64,000 nucleotides of DNA from positions 277,001 to 341,000 of the forward strand of contig NZ_FNZQ01000001.1 in the NCBI RefSeq assembly GCF_900109285.1, in the 5' to 3' direction. Each line of letters begins with the position of its first letter. Within the stretch, counting starts at the first letter, position 1. This stretch comes from Jannaschia helgolandensis (GTDB taxonomy: Bacteria; Pseudomonadota; Alphaproteobacteria; Rhodobacterales; Rhodobacteraceae). The position numbers were made by a program, and so were the translations under genes. Positions 46,388-54,412 of this stretch are shown here, piece by piece. The notes under the pieces are model-generated. The model saw only the letters and a list, made by a program, of their open reading frames with translations. It ran no database searches and was not told the DNA's origin.

Positions 46388-47074
46388 ATGGCCAATCTGA
46401 AGAAAATCCTGCTGGTCGACGACGATGACGATCTGCGCGACGCGCTGGCGGAACAACTGGTGATGACCGAAGACTTCGACGTGTTCGAGGCGGATTCGGG
46501 GGCGACGGGCATGGCCCGCGCCAAGGAACAGCTCTACGATCTGATTGTGCTGGACGTGGGTCTGCCCGACGCCGACGGGCGCGAATTGTGCCGGTTGATG
46601 CGAAAGCAGGGCATCAAGTGTCCGGTCGTCATGCTGACCGGGCATGATACCGATGCCGACACCATTCTGGGTCTGGATGCGGGCGCGAACGACTATATTG
46701 CCAAGCCGTTCAAGTTTCCCGTCCTTCTGGCCCGCATCCGCGCGCAACTTCGGACACACGAACAATCCGAAGATGCCGTATTCACGCTTGGCCCGTATAC
46801 CTTCAAGCCGTCGATGAAACTGCTCCTGACCGAGGACGAGAAGAAGATTCGTCTGACCGAGAAGGAAACCAATATACTCAAGTTCCTGTATCGCGCCGGC
46901 GACGGCACGGTGGCGCGCGACGTGCTGCTGCATGAGGTCTGGGGATACAATGCTGGCGTCACGACCCACACGCTGGAGACGCATATCTATCGCCTGCGTC
47001 AGAAGATCGAGCCCGATCCCTCAAATGCCCGTTTGCTGGTGACGGAAAGCGGCGGATACAGGCTTATGGCGTGA
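46388..47074 (+). CDS. OmpR-family response regulator
   Basis: A 228-residue regulator. The receiver has the acidic cluster in LLVDDDDDLRD, phospho-acceptor Asp in VLDVGLPD, and Lys in YIAKPFKF; the C-terminal winged helix ends LVTESGGYRLMA. Complete and probably phosphorylatable, but no kinase is adjacent. The start at 46388 follows GGAGG. Divergent from ribA. The signal is unknown. A CtrA-type site and small RNA follow 44 and 93 bases after its stop. Confidence 0.88.
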   Translation: MANLKKILLVDDDDDLRDALAEQLVMTEDFDVFEADSGATGMARAKEQLYDLIVLDVGLPDADGRELCRLMRKQGIKCPVVMLTGHDTDADTILGLDAGANDYIAKPFKFPVLLARIRAQLRTHEQSEDAVFTLGPYTFKPSMKLLLTEDEKKIRLTEKETNILKFLYRAGDGTVARDVLLHEVWGYNAGVTTHTLETHIYRLRQKIEPDPSNARLLVTESGGYRLMA

Positions 47075-47117
47075 TGGGGATGCCACAGGAAGTTGCGGAC
47101 TGTTTCCAATTGGGAAA

Positions 47118-47133
47118 TTAACCTTACGTTAAC
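47118..47133. promoter_or_regulatory. Perfect CtrA-type site
   Basis: TTAACCTTACGTTAAC is an exact TTAA-N7-TTAA(C), the consensus for CtrA of Caulobacter and Rhodobacterales. It lies just upstream of TTGAGT (47135-47140), 17 bases, GATACC (47158-47163), a plausible promoter for the small RNA below. Confidence 0.5.
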
Positions 47134-47166
47134 TTTGAGTAGGCATTAAGATTTAGAGATACCGGC

Positions 47167-47236
47167 GCATCTGCGGGATTTCAGATGCAACCTCCCTGTT
47201 GGACTCGCCCGGGCTTTATGCCCGGGTTTCTTTTGG
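47167..47236 (+). ncRNA. Candidate two-hairpin small RNA with anti-SD stretch
   Basis: About 70 bases. Hairpin 1 is GCATCTG/CAGATGC (47167-47188). A single-stranded linker carries ACCTCCCT (47190-47197), complementary to a strong Shine-Dalgarno sequence. Hairpin 2 is CCCGGGC/GCCCGGG (47208-47226) plus TTTCTTTT. A CtrA-type site and a sigma-like promoter precede it. The plan (hairpin, exposed pyrimidine stretch, terminator) recalls short Rhodobacter stress sRNAs with CCUCC motifs, though I claim no identity. It may instead be only the terminator of the regulator gene. Confidence 0.5.
47208..47236 (+). terminator. Rho-independent terminator
   Basis: CCCGGGC (47208-47214), loop TTTAT, GCCCGGG (47220-47226), then TTTCTTTT. 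T run on the plus strand only. It ends the candidate small RNA or the upstream regulator transcript. Confidence 0.75.
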
Positions 47237-47595
47237 GTCGCAGACTGACTGTTCCGCCCAACCACCGGGCCAGACGCGGCGCCACAATACCCCCGGTCAC
47301 GCCGCCGAACGCCTCCGCCGTCAGAAGCAGGCCATATCCCACCGACCCCAGACCCAGAACCCAGGGCGATCAGCACACCGGCCAAGGGCGGACCAATGAA
47401 ATGTCCCGCGACTGTCTCGATCGACCACATCTGACCATTGGCGGATTCCAGGTCTTCTCGTGCGATCACTGCCGGCAATACGGTCTGGGCCGCGTTGTCG
47501 CGCAGCACTTCGGCCGAGCCGAGCAGGAAGGCAACCCCACAGAGCGCTGCAATCGCCATCGCGGGCGACCCGACGGGGGGTGATGCTGTGAGCAA
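47230..47595 (-). pseudogene. Decayed MFS transporter fragment
   Basis: Minus-strand sequence from about 47560 encodes MFS-like MAIAALCGVAFLLGSAEVL and VAGHFIGPPLAGVLIALG (helices 3-5 of a 12-helix enterobactin-exporter-type permease). It then shifts frame near 47345 into VGYGLLLTAEAFGGVTGGIV, a segment normally about 100 residues further on (helix 7). So there is an internal deletion plus a frameshift, and both ends are missing. No ribosome site or coherent start. A relic, not a gene. Confidence 0.75.
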
Positions 47596-47772
47596 GCGGG
47601 GACAGGGGATGCGTCGCGTCTAACCGGATGCGCTCCGGGACGGAAGGCGCCCGATGTCAGGGGGTCATTCGTCTTCGGCGTTTGCCCGGTCCCGGCCTCG
47701 CCGACACGTGAGAATTGCGGGAAAAACCGTAATAAAAGCCGGTTTGCAAACACACGATCCGGGGGTGGTCCC

Positions 47773-47802
47773 TTGGCTTGCCGCCCGGCATAACCGTAAT
47801 AT
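47773..47802 (+). promoter_or_regulatory. Candidate promoter for xthA
   Basis: TTGGCT (47773-47778), 18 bases, TAATAT (47797-47802). RNA would start just before the AAAGGA ribosome site. The 9-mer ACCGTAATA overlapping the -10 also occurs at 47726-47734. Confidence 0.4.
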
Positions 47803-47821
47803 TCAGCCAAAGGACACCGTA

Positions 47822-48610
47822 ATGCCCTTCACCCTTGCCACCTGGAACATCAATTCGGTTCGCCTTCGCGAACCTCTCGTCCTGCGGTTTCTGTCTGATT
47901 ACCAACCCGATATCCTGTGCCTGCAGGAATGCAAAAGTCCGGTCGAAAAGATCCCGCGCGAGGCGTTCACGGCGCTGGGTTATCGCCACATGGTTGCGCG
48001 CGGGCAGAAGGGCTACAACGGCGTAGCGATCCTGTCGAAGCTGCCGATCAAGGAAGCGGGCGCGGAAGATCATGCGAATCTGGGCCACGCGCGGCACATC
48101 GCCGGGCGACTGGAAAACGGCGTAGCGATCCACAATTTCTATGTCCCTGCGGGCGGTGACAAGCCGGACCGTCTCATCAACGAGAAGTTCGGGCAGAAGC
48201 TGGATTACCTGTCGGATATGCGCGACGCCTTTCACAGCGCTGTCCCGCAAAAGTCGATTCTGGTGGGTGATCTGAACATCGCCCCGCGCGAAGACGACGT
48301 CTGGGATCATAAGAAACTGCTGAAAATAGTCAGCCACACCCCCATCGAAGTAGAGGCTCTGGCCCAGGCGCAGGACGCAGGCAACTGGGTCGACGTCACC
48401 CGCGCCGACATTCCCGATGGCAACCTCTACAGCTGGTGGTCCTATCGAGCATCTGACTGGGATGCGGCGGACAAGGGACGGCGGCTGGATCATGTCTGGG
48501 CCACGCCCGATATCAGCAATGCCGCGCATTCATCCCGTATTCTGCGCGACGTCCGCGGGTGGACTCAGCCGTCAGACCATGCACCGGTGTTGGCGACCTT
48601 CGACCTCTAG
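47822..48610 (+). CDS. xthA: Exodeoxyribonuclease III / AP endonuclease
   Basis: A 262-residue EEP-fold nuclease for base-excision repair. TWNINSVRLRE is the start of the fold, metal-binding Glu in LCLQECK, catalytic VGDLNIAPREDDVWDH, and the closing SDHAPV. All active residues are present. Start at 47822 after AAAGGACACCGT. Its promoter region includes the edge of the decayed MFS fragment. Confidence 0.94.
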   Translation: MPFTLATWNINSVRLREPLVLRFLSDYQPDILCLQECKSPVEKIPREAFTALGYRHMVARGQKGYNGVAILSKLPIKEAGAEDHANLGHARHIAGRLENGVAIHNFYVPAGGDKPDRLINEKFGQKLDYLSDMRDAFHSAVPQKSILVGDLNIAPREDDVWDHKKLLKIVSHTPIEVEALAQAQDAGNWVDVTRADIPDGNLYSWWSYRASDWDAADKGRRLDHVWATPDISNAAHSSRILRDVRGWTQPSDHAPVLATFDL

Positions 48611-48613
48611 ACC

Positions 48614-48642
48614 TTGGAAAGGTGCGCCACACCGCGCATATA
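48614..48642 (+). promoter_or_regulatory. Candidate promoter for the thioredoxin-TPR gene
   Basis: TTGGAA (48614-48619), 17 bases, CATATA (48637-48642), between the xthA stop and the thioredoxin-like gene. Confidence 0.35.
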
Positions 48643-48668
48643 GCCATTAAACCTGAGGAGTGCGCCCC

Positions 48669-49586
48669 ATGCTCGAATTCGGCCAGCCGCAAAAGACCGA
48701 TGCCCCCACCGACCTGATCCGCGACGTGGAAGAAACAACCTTCATGGCAGAAGTCGTGGAAGCCTCGATGACAACGCCGGTCATCGTGGATTTCTGGGCG
48801 CCATGGTGCGGTCCGTGCAAGACGCTGGGCCCGCAACTTGAACAGGCCGTTACCGCCGCAAAGGGTGCGGTCAAAATGGCCAAGGTCGATGTCGATCGGA
48901 ACCAGCAGATCGCGGCGCAACTGCAAATCCAGTCGATCCCGACAGTCTATGCCTTTTGGCAGGGCAAACCTGTCGACGGCTTCCAGGGTGCAGTTTCTGC
49001 CAACGAAGTCGCCGAGTTCGTCAAACGCACGGCGGCGTTGGGCGGTGGCGCGGAAGACGATGGTCTGGCCGAGGCGGTCACCGCCGCAGAAGAAATGCTC
49101 GAAAATGGCGAGGCCGTCGACGCGGCCCAGACCTTTGCCGCCGTTCTGGGCGAGGAGCCCGAGAATGTCGCAGCCTATGGTGGTCTGATCCGGGCGCATC
49201 TGGCCTTGGGCGAACTGGATCAGGCCGAAGTGCTGATTGACGACGCCCCTGCCGCCATCGCCGCATCCGCCGAAGTGGAAGCGGCGCGGGCGCAACTGGT
49301 TCTGGCCCGTCAGGCTACGAATGCAGGTCCCGTCGCGGAACTGACGGCAGCGGTCGAAGCCGATCCCGACGATCACCAGGCGCGTTTCGATCTGGCTGCG
49401 GCCCTGCTCGCCAGTGACGAGACCGAGGCTGCCATCGACCAATTGCTGGACTTGTTCCGTCGTGATCGAGAGTGGAACGATGGTGCCGCGCGGACGCAGC
49501 TTTTCACGATTTTCGATGCGCTCAAGCCGACCGATCCCATGGTCCTGAAGGGACGCCGTCGCTTGTCGTCGATGATCTTCGCGTGA
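48669..49586 (+). CDS. Thioredoxin-domain co-chaperone (YbbN/CnoX-like)
   Basis: A 305-residue protein: thioredoxin domain (about 15-125) with a full CGPC site at Cys47-Cys50, then Ala-rich TPR-like helical repeats (about 130-300). This is the CnoX/YbbN plan, but E. coli YbbN lacks the redox pair while this one keeps it, so it may still reduce disulfides. Start at 48669 after GAGGAG; a GTG nine bases earlier is possible. Two bases of intent: it leads a run with the Lon-N and Trm112-like genes. Confidence 0.9.
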   Translation: MLEFGQPQKTDAPTDLIRDVEETTFMAEVVEASMTTPVIVDFWAPWCGPCKTLGPQLEQAVTAAKGAVKMAKVDVDRNQQIAAQLQIQSIPTVYAFWQGKPVDGFQGAVSANEVAEFVKRTAALGGGAEDDGLAEAVTAAEEMLENGEAVDAAQTFAAVLGEEPENVAAYGGLIRAHLALGELDQAEVLIDDAPAAIAASAEVEAARAQLVLARQATNAGPVAELTAAVEADPDDHQARFDLAAALLASDETEAAIDQLLDLFRRDREWNDGAARTQLFTIFDALKPTDPMVLKGRRRLSSMIFA

Positions 49587-49617
49587 GGGTTTTCACAGTC
49601 ACCCTGCGCCCTATCTG

Positions 49618-50274
49618 ATGATGATGTTGTATCGCACCTCGGACCTGCCACGGACGATTCCCGTCTTTCCCTTGCCCGGTGCCCTGATGCTGCCCCGGTC
49701 GCGCTTGCCACTGCACATTTTCGAGCCGCGGTATCTTCAGATGATCGACGATTGCCTCAAGACCGAACATCGCCTGATCGGCATGGTCCAGCCCCGTGCC
49801 CAGAAGTCCGGGGATGGTCGAGAATTGCAGTCGATAGGATGCGCCGGACGCCTGACGCAAATGTCCGAAACCGAAGACCGGCGCTATATGATCACGCTGG
49901 CGGGGGTGTCCCGCTATCGCATCATGCGCGAAGTCAGCGGCTTCCAGCCCTACCTTCAGGCCGACGTCAGCTGGGACGGATTCGAGCGCGATCTTGGCAA
50001 GCCCGAGGTAGACCAGAAGTTCGACCGCCCACAATTTCTGAAACTGCTGCATCGCTATTTCGAGGCGCAGGATCTATCGACCGATTGGGACAGTCTGAAA
50101 GATGCGGACGAGGAGCTTTTGATAAATTCCCTGTCCATGCTTTGCCCGTTCGAACAGGAGGAGAAGCAAGCCCTTCTGGAAGCCCCATCTCTGGCCACAC
50201 GTCGTGAAACGGTCGTGACGCTGATGGAGTTCGCACTGCGCGGTGGCGGCGCGGGCGAGGAGATCCTGCAATGA
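49618..50274 (+). CDS. Lon-protease N-terminal (LON substrate-binding) domain protein
   Basis: A 218-residue stand-alone LON-N domain protein with no ATPase or protease part. [20 protein letters not shown] and [10 protein letters not shown] (about residues 15-45) are the domain's hallmark. Its role is unknown, perhaps substrate delivery. The start is one of three successive ATGs (49618, 49621, 49624) with no clear ribosome site. Joined by ATGA to the next small gene and 31 bases after the thioredoxin-TPR gene. Confidence 0.88.
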   Translation: MMMLYRTSDLPRTIPVFPLPGALMLPRSRLPLHIFEPRYLQMIDDCLKTEHRLIGMVQPRAQKSGDGRELQSIGCAGRLTQMSETEDRRYMITLAGVSRYRIMREVSGFQPYLQADVSWDGFERDLGKPEVDQKFDRPQFLKLLHRYFEAQDLSTDWDSLKDADEELLINSLSMLCPFEQEEKQALLEAPSLATRRETVVTLMEFALRGGGAGEEILQ

Positions 50275-50456
50275 CCCCGACAGCCCCGACCCACGACCGC
50301 CGTATGCTGGAGGCGCTGGTCTGCCCGCAGACGCAAGGTCCGCTGACATATGATGCCGATGCGCAGGAACTGGTGTCGAAATCCGCGCGGCTGGCTTACC
50401 CGATCCGCGGCGGCATTCCGATCATGCTGGTGGACGAGGCACGGGTTCTGGATTGA
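50271..50456 (+). CDS. Trm112-family small protein
   Basis: A 61-residue protein of the Trm112/UPF0434 type. [13 protein letters not shown] near the start and [11 protein letters not shown] in the second half match the family. Only one Cys of the first zinc-ribbon pair remains and no second pair is present, as in many proteobacterial members. It may activate a methyltransferase. ATGA overlap with the LON-N gene. Confidence 0.85.
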   Translation: MTPTAPTHDRRMLEALVCPQTQGPLTYDADAQELVSKSARLAYPIRGGIPIMLVDEARVLD

Positions 50457-50479
50457 TGCGATTTGATGGACGCGCCGGT

Positions 50480-51685
50480 TCAGCCCTGCATCAACTCGGG
50501 CAAATCGCCGCTGATCCCCGCCGCTTCGCGGATGAACCGTCGGCGCACCGGGGGCATCGCGGAAATCGCCCCCATGCCAAGATCGCGACCCAGCCGCAGG
50601 ATCGGATTATCGTTCGAAAACAGCCGGTTCACCGCGTCCGTAGCAAACCCCATCATCGACGTATCGAACCGCCTCCACCGCTGATATCGCGCCAGGACAT
50701 CTGCTGCACCTATGTCTTCGCCACGCGCGCGCGCGCGGCCCAGTACATCGGCCAAAGCGGCGACGTCCCTGATGCCAAGGTTCAGGCCCTGCCCCGCGAT
50801 CGGATGGATGCCATGGGCCGCGTCGCCCACCAGCGCCACGCGATCGGCAGTGAAGGAATTGGCCAGACTCAGCGCCAGTGGATAGGTATACCGCCCCCCG
50901 GCCAGACGCAGATCGCCAAGAAAGCTGCCGAAACGGGGCCGCAGGATGTCGAGATATTCAGCATCGGGCAGCGCGTTCAGATCGGAGGCATTGGCATCGG
51001 TTTCAGTCCAGACGACGCTGGAGCGATTGCCGGTCAGCGGTAAAATCGCCAGTGGGCCGGGCGGCATGAAGAACTGATGCGCGATACCACCATGCGGCAG
51101 GTCATGTTCGACCGCGCAAACCAGCGCCGTCTGACCATACCCCTTACCCGTTCGCCCGATGCCCGCACGTTTCGCCGTGCCGCCAATCCGTCCGTCACAC
51201 CCCAGCAGGATACGTCCGGTCAGCGGCTCATCCGCCTGCACCCGGACAGTCGCGCCTTCGGCAGTCTGGTCCGTGACAGTCACACCAAAACGCATCTCGA
51301 CCCGCGGATCAGCGTCGCAGGCAGCCAGAAGGGCGGGGCGAAGGTGCCGGTCCTCGACCATCTGACCCATGAACGGCTCGCCAATTTCGGCCGCGTCGAA
51401 CGCCAGATGCAGCGGCGACGCGCCTTCGCCCGCGCGGCCGTCACTGGCCCGGATGCCGATGATGGGTTGAGCGTCGGCGGCAAGCCCGTCCCACAAGCCA
51501 AGGTTTCGCATCAACCGCACCGATCCCAGCGCCATCGCATAGGACCGCCCATCGAAAGCGGCGTCGTCAAAATCTGCACGGGGTCGGGCGTCCAGCACGA
51601 GACTGGTGATCCCGGCACGGGACAGGGCAAGCGCGGTCAGGGGGCCGGTCAGCCCGCCGCCCACGATAAGGGCATCTGCGTTCAT
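50480..51685 (-). CDS. UbiH/UbiF/COQ6-family FAD monooxygenase
   Basis: A 401-residue aromatic hydroxylase of ubiquinone synthesis. The FAD loop ALIVGGGLTGPLTALAL is at residues 5-21 and the second FAD motif GDAAHGIHPIAGQGLN is near 285-300. The ubiquinone-ring position it hydroxylates (UbiH, UbiF or the multi-position UbiL/UbiM of alphaproteobacteria) cannot be fixed from sequence alone. Isolated; its start is 85 bases from the divergent amidase gene. Confidence 0.88.
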   Translation of the reverse strand: MNADALIVGGGLTGPLTALALSRAGITSLVLDARPRADFDDAAFDGRSYAMALGSVRLMRNLGLWDGLAADAQPIIGIRASDGRAGEGASPLHLAFDAAEIGEPFMGQMVEDRHLRPALLAACDADPRVEMRFGVTVTDQTAEGATVRVQADEPLTGRILLGCDGRIGGTAKRAGIGRTGKGYGQTALVCAVEHDLPHGGIAHQFFMPPGPLAILPLTGNRSSVVWTETDANASDLNALPDAEYLDILRPRFGSFLGDLRLAGGRYTYPLALSLANSFTADRVALVGDAAHGIHPIAGQGLNLGIRDVAALADVLGRARARGEDIGAADVLARYQRWRRFDTSMMGFATDAVNRLFSNDNPILRLGRDLGMGAISAMPPVRRRFIREAAGISGDLPELMQG

Positions 51686-51770
51686 GGTTTCAGATATGAT
51701 CAGTCAGGCGCCATTGTCCAACCCGGACCACGTCTTTAGCGTGATCCGCGACGATATGACGGAGACAGAA

Positions 51771-53096
51771 ATGCAGGACTGGTTGTGGGCAAGCGCCGCC
51801 GATTTGGGGCGCGGCATCGCGTCGGGTGACATTGACCCCGAGGCGCTCTGCGACGCCTATATGACCGCCATCGCGGGCGACACGAACCGCGACACGATCT
51901 ATGCCCGCCTGACCGAAGACCGCGCGCGGGCCGAGGCTGGGGCCGCCGCGACGCGCGCGCGCAACGGGTTACGGCGCGGCCCCCTGGACGGTGTCCCGAT
52001 CAGTTGGAAGGACCTGTTCGACAGCGCTGGCACGGCAACTGAAGCCGGGACTGCACTTCTGAAGGGACGTGTTCCGCAGGACGATGCGGTGGTACTGGCC
52101 AATGCGACGCATGGTGGCGCCGTGTGCCTTGGCAAAACCCACATGAGCGAACTGGCCTTCTCCGGTCTGGGCCTGAACCCGGTCACCGCGACGCCGCCGA
52201 ACCGGCACGATGCCGCATTGGTGCCCGGCGGATCGTCATCCGGGGCCGCCACTTCGGTAGCCTTCGGTCTGGCCTCCGTCGCGATCGGGTCGGACACCGG
52301 CGGATCGGTGCGCAATCCGGCTGCTTGGAACGATCTGGTCGGCCTGAAGACCACATTGGGGCGCGTGCCGGTCAAGGGCGCGGTGCCGCTGGTCGAATCG
52401 ATGGACACCATCGGCCCGCTGGCCCGCACAGTCGAGGACGCGGCGCTGGCATTGGCGCTGATCGAGGGCGGAGTTGCCGCCGACCTGAACGGTGCGACGC
52501 TGGTGGGCAAACGCCTGCTGGTGCTGGCGGATTATGCCGACACCAGCCGCGATGCGCCCCGCGCTGCCTTCAAGCATGCGGTCGAACGTTTCAAAGCAGC
52601 CGGAGCGATTATCGAACGGGCCGAAATCGCGGCTGTCGGCAAAGCCATGGACCTGACGCCATTGCTGTTCGCGCCCGAAGGCTATGCCATCTGGCGCGAC
52701 GTGATCGAGGCCAGCCCGCATCTGATGTTCGACCGAATCCTCGAACGGTTCCGGCAAGGGCGCGATGTGGCCGCCGCCGATGTGCTGGACGCCCGGCGCA
52801 AGCGGCAGGCCGCCGAAGCCGAATATCTGACTGCGACCGCCGGGTACGACGCCGTGATCCTGCCGACCGCCGCGATCCTGCCCCCCGACCGCGAGCGTCT
52901 GTTGACAGACGAAGACTACTACGTCGCCGAAAACCTGATGGCCCTTCGAAACACGCGCGTTGGCAATATGCTGGGCCTGTGTGGCCTGACCTTGCCGACC
53001 GGCGTTCCGATGTGCGGGGTCATGGCGCTATGCCCCCCGATGCAGGAGGAGCGCCTGCTGCGTCTGGGTGCGGCAATGGAGGCGGCCCTCGCCTGA
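51771..53096 (+). CDS. Amidase-signature family hydrolase
   Basis: A 441-residue amidase with a complete Ser-cisSer-Lys triad: Lys80 in SWKDLF, cis-Ser157 in GGSSSGAA, and nucleophile Ser179 in GSDTGGSVRNPA. The substrate may be an amide or nitrile-derived amide. I use ATG at 51771 after GGAG; ATG at 51756 is also possible, and upstream starts would run into the divergent ubiH-type gene. Alternatively, a GatA-like protein, but the gatCAB neighbours are missing. Confidence 0.88.
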   Translation: MQDWLWASAADLGRGIASGDIDPEALCDAYMTAIAGDTNRDTIYARLTEDRARAEAGAAATRARNGLRRGPLDGVPISWKDLFDSAGTATEAGTALLKGRVPQDDAVVLANATHGGAVCLGKTHMSELAFSGLGLNPVTATPPNRHDAALVPGGSSSGAATSVAFGLASVAIGSDTGGSVRNPAAWNDLVGLKTTLGRVPVKGAVPLVESMDTIGPLARTVEDAALALALIEGGVAADLNGATLVGKRLLVLADYADTSRDAPRAAFKHAVERFKAAGAIIERAEIAAVGKAMDLTPLLFAPEGYAIWRDVIEASPHLMFDRILERFRQGRDVAAADVLDARRKRQAAEAEYLTATAGYDAVILPTAAILPPDRERLLTDEDYYVAENLMALRNTRVGNMLGLCGLTLPTGVPMCGVMALCPPMQEERLLRLGAAMEAALA

Positions 53097-53152
53097 CGCG
53101 GACCTTTGCGCTGGCTCGAATGCCACACCCGAGACACCGCGATTGGTTTTCG

Positions 53153-53183
53153 TTGGACCCTGGACGCATCCCTTTGCTATCCT
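53153..53183 (+). promoter_or_regulatory. Candidate promoter for the aminotransferase-ftsK pair
   Basis: TTGGAC (53153-53158), 19 bases, TATCCT (53178-53183). The spacer is a little long. It lies 45 bases before the aminotransferase start. Confidence 0.3.
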
Positions 53184-53227
53184 GATTCAAACGGGGCCGT
53201 CAGAGCATCCGTCACGAGGCTACAGGC

Positions 53228-54403
53228 ATGAATTATCCGCAGCGGTTCTCCGAACTGCCCGAATATGCGTTTCCGCGCTTGCGGACGTTGCTTGGCGACC
53301 TGTCGCCCGGCAGCAATGCCCCTGTTCAAATGACCATCGGCGACCCGCGCCATGCGCCGCCCGCCTTCGTGGGCGAGGTCATTGCCGAATATGCTCCGTT
53401 GTTCATGTCTTATCCGCCAAACGACGGCGCGCCCGAATTATTGTCGGCCTGCGCGTCGTGGCTGAAACGGCGATATGGATATAAAGCTGATCCGGAACGC
53501 GAAATTCTTGCCCTGAACGGCACGCGCGAAGGGTTGTACAATGCCGCGATGGCGCTGTGTCCCGAAACAAAGAACGGCCTGACCCCTGCGATCCTGACGC
53601 CGAATCCATTCTATCAGGTCTACGCTGTAGCGTCCTTGTCGGTCGGCGCGGAGCCGGTTTACATCAACGCCACAGCGGAAACCGGCCATCTTCCCGATTA
53701 TGACGCACTGGACGCAGGCCTGCTGGACCGGACGGCCGTGGTCTACATCTGTTCGCCCGCGAACCCGCAGGGGGCAACCGCTTCGCTGGAATACTGGTCG
53801 AACCTGCTGCGTCTGGCGGACAAACACGATTTCATGATCTTCGCCGACGAATGCTATGCCGAAATCTATCGCGGTCAGCCGCCTGTCGGCATTCTGGAAG
53901 CGGTCCGCATCACCGGGGCCGATCCGGAACGGGTCGTGGCGTTCCACTCGCTGTCCAAGCGGTCGAACCTGGCCGGGTTGCGGTCGGGCTTCGCGGTATC
54001 GGGGCCGAAGAATATCGCCCGGATGAAACAGCTTCGCACCTATGCCGGTGCGCCCCTGCCCCTGCCCTTGCAGATGGCCGCCGCGCGGGCATGGTCGGAA
54101 GAAGAGCACGTCGAGGAAAACCGCACGTTGTATGCCGCCAAGTTCGAGGCGGCCAAGGCGATCCTGCCCGGCATGGATATCCCCGACGCCGGGTTCTTCC
54201 TGTGGCTGCCTGTTGACGATGGCGAGCAGGCCACGCTGAAATTGTGGGCCGGGACGGGCGTCAAGGTCCTGCCGGGTGCCTATCTGGCCCGTGACACACC
54301 TGCCGGAAACCCCGGCACATCATTCATTCGCGCGGCCCTTGTCGGCCCGCTGGACGAGACGATCGACGGCCTGACCCGGCTGCGCGACTGTCTTTACGGT
54401 TAA
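53228..54403 (+). CDS. Class I/II PLP aminotransferase
   Basis: A 391-residue fold-type I aminotransferase. The PLP lysine is Lys244 in SLSKRSNLAGLRSG, and the cofactor-binding Asp/Tyr lie in FADECYAEIYRG. It resembles succinyldiaminopimelate transaminase (DapC)-type enzymes, which would serve lysine and cell-wall synthesis, but aspartate/methionine aminotransferases look alike. Ten bases before ftsK, so probably the same transcript. Confidence 0.85.
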   Translation: MNYPQRFSELPEYAFPRLRTLLGDLSPGSNAPVQMTIGDPRHAPPAFVGEVIAEYAPLFMSYPPNDGAPELLSACASWLKRRYGYKADPEREILALNGTREGLYNAAMALCPETKNGLTPAILTPNPFYQVYAVASLSVGAEPVYINATAETGHLPDYDALDAGLLDRTAVVYICSPANPQGATASLEYWSNLLRLADKHDFMIFADECYAEIYRGQPPVGILEAVRITGADPERVVAFHSLSKRSNLAGLRSGFAVSGPKNIARMKQLRTYAGAPLPLPLQMAAARAWSEEEHVEENRTLYAAKFEAAKAILPGMDIPDAGFFLWLPVDDGEQATLKLWAGTGVKVLPGAYLARDTPAGNPGTSFIRAALVGPLDETIDGLTRLRDCLYG

Positions 54404-54412
54404 GGAGGCCCC

